Shown: piece after piece, positions 6,701 to 7,087 of the stretch
Position numbering within the stretch: the stretch's first letter is position 1
Layout: each line of letters starts with the position of its first letter
From: JAWOFN01 sp046497505 [NCBI: bacterium]
GTDB lineage: Bacteria > Blakebacterota > Blakebacteria > Blakebacterales
Assembly (NCBI GenBank): GCA_046497505.1
Contig: JAWOFN010000044.1
Location: 1-7,087 of the forward strand
Direction of reading: 5' to 3'
DNA length: 7,087 nt
Notes under the pieces: generated by a model
What the model was told of the DNA's origin: nothing
Databases searched by the model: none
The model's input: only the letters and a program-made list of their open reading frames with translations
Made by a program: the position numbers and the translations under genes

Positions 6701-7087
6701 CTTCTGGTACGGACAGGCGGATATGCACTCCGGGGATCGGATCGGTACCCGTTTCGGGGCCCTCGACGCGTTCATGCCCGCCGTGCTCGCCCTGGGGGGT
6801 GATGTGGAGCGTGCCCGCAGGCTCCAGGAATCGTGCTACCTGATGTGGACCGCCCACGGGATCGAGCCGGAGAGCATGGACTACACCACACTGGAGATCC
6901 GCAGCCCCGTCTATCTGCTCCGGCCCGAGAACATCGAATCCGCGTACTACCTCTTCCGCCTCACCGGGGATCCCCGCTACCTGGAGATGGGGGAGACCAT
7001 GTTCCGGTCGATCCAGGAGGTCTGCCGGGTGGAGGCGGGCTACGCCGAGGTGGCGGACGTGCGCACCGGGGAGCTGCGGGACTACAT
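3651..7087 (+). CDS. GH92-GH47 fusion: bifunctional alpha-mannosidase lipoprotein (3' partial)
   Basis: One uninterrupted frame of 1145 codons runs off the right edge. It has three parts. Residues 1-21 form a lipoprotein signal peptide. Residues about 30-756 are a full-length GH92 alpha-mannosidase, a Ca2+-dependent inverting family with mostly exo-alpha-1,2, -1,3 or -1,4 activities. Residues about 763-1145 are a GH47 class I alpha-1,2-mannosidase, also Ca2+-dependent and inverting. Both domains keep their family motifs, so both look active. The linker between them is only about 6-15 residues and has no Pro/Thr/Ser-rich spacer, suggesting the domains pack against each other. The visible part stops in what looks like the GELRDY stretch before the last GH47 helices. 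Roughly 60-90 more residues are expected, including the Ca2+-binding Thr of the NTEAHP-like motif. The enzyme is presumably anchored in the cell envelope and trims high-mannose glycans or mannan. It overlaps the kinase by 4 nt, so synthesis is probably coupled to it. The two domain calls are firm; their exact linkage specificities are inference. Confidence 0.95.
   Translation, partial: [1145 protein letters not shown]
3741..5918 (+). other. GH92 alpha-mannosidase domain within the fusion
   Basis: Residues about 31-756, the normal GH92 length. The N-terminal beta-sandwich opens with [19 protein letters not shown] (31-49), then [11 protein letters not shown] and [11 protein letters not shown]. 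The catalytic (alpha/alpha)6 part carries [13 protein letters not shown] (362-374), [12 protein letters not shown] (about 406-417), HGNEPSHH (604-611, with Glu607 in the position I recall for the general acid) and [12 protein letters not shown] (from 646, Asp649). It closes with LNGEPL and a beta-rich [14 protein letters not shown] (Trp746). All signature motifs are intact. Alpha-1,2 activity is the commonest for such enzymes, but I cannot read the +1 subsite residues reliably from memory, so linkage is open. Confidence 0.93.
5937..7087 (+). other. GH47 class I alpha-1,2-mannosidase domain within the fusion (3' partial)
   Basis: From about residue 763. [20 protein letters not shown] closely follows the opening of eukaryotic GH47 enzymes. 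Next come [11 protein letters not shown] (813-823), [18 protein letters not shown] (from 848), [29 protein letters not shown] (from about 912), [14 protein letters not shown] (from about 974) and [19 protein letters not shown] (from about 1090). The three carboxylates known from human ER mannosidase I (Glu330, Asp463, Glu599, from memory) match Glu850, Asp977 and Glu1093. The human disulfide pair appears half lost: the first Cys position is Ala1040 while the second remains as Cys1062. The C-terminal Ca2+-binding Thr lies beyond the window. Confidence 0.93.

Noticed and set aside
4251-6857. 868-codon open frame on the - strand
   Set aside because: It lies wholly antisense to the GH92-GH47 gene, whose frame shows family motifs throughout. 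Its translation shows no recognisable domain and has the Gly/Pro/Val/Leu/Glu-rich composition of a GC-codon shadow.

Overview
This is a GC-rich bacterial window (about two thirds G+C by eye, with G/C-ending codons). It is densely packed on the + strand, with clear Shine-Dalgarno sites and one GTG start. It reads as one operon for alpha-mannoside use: four genes in the same direction, separated by 59 nt, 9 nt and a 4-nt overlap. The lineage cannot be fixed from sequence alone. The gene set fits GC-rich glycan-degrading bacteria, and a lipoprotein signal on the large enzyme argues for an exported, membrane-anchored product.

Layout: (1) 1-1252, a GH125 exo-alpha-1,6-mannosidase missing only a short N-terminal piece at the window edge. 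(2) 1312-2511, an MFS sugar transporter of the fucose/glucose/galactose (FHS) type. (3) 2521-3654, a ROK-family sugar kinase that lacks the usual zinc-site cysteines and carries a C-terminal extension. (4) 3651-7087, a very large lipoprotein, open at the right edge after 1145 codons. In this protein a complete GH92 alpha-mannosidase is followed, in frame and after only a short linker, by a GH47 alpha-1,2-mannosidase. GH47 is the family of the eukaryotic ER/Golgi class I mannosidases.

Inferred pathway: the anchored GH92-GH47 enzyme trims alpha-1,2 (and possibly alpha-1,3) mannoses from high-mannose glycans or mannans. GH125 removes alpha-1,6-mannose. The MFS protein imports mannose or a small mannoside, and the ROK kinase phosphorylates the hexose for glycolysis. 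The three hydrolase families together could cover most linkages of a high-mannose N-glycan.

The most notable item is the GH92-GH47 two-enzyme polypeptide. It is easy to miss because the frame has no stop in the window and a long spurious antisense frame (4251-6857) lies over it. No RNA genes, mobile elements, CRISPR arrays, promoters or convincing terminators were seen. The promoter is presumably upstream of the window.
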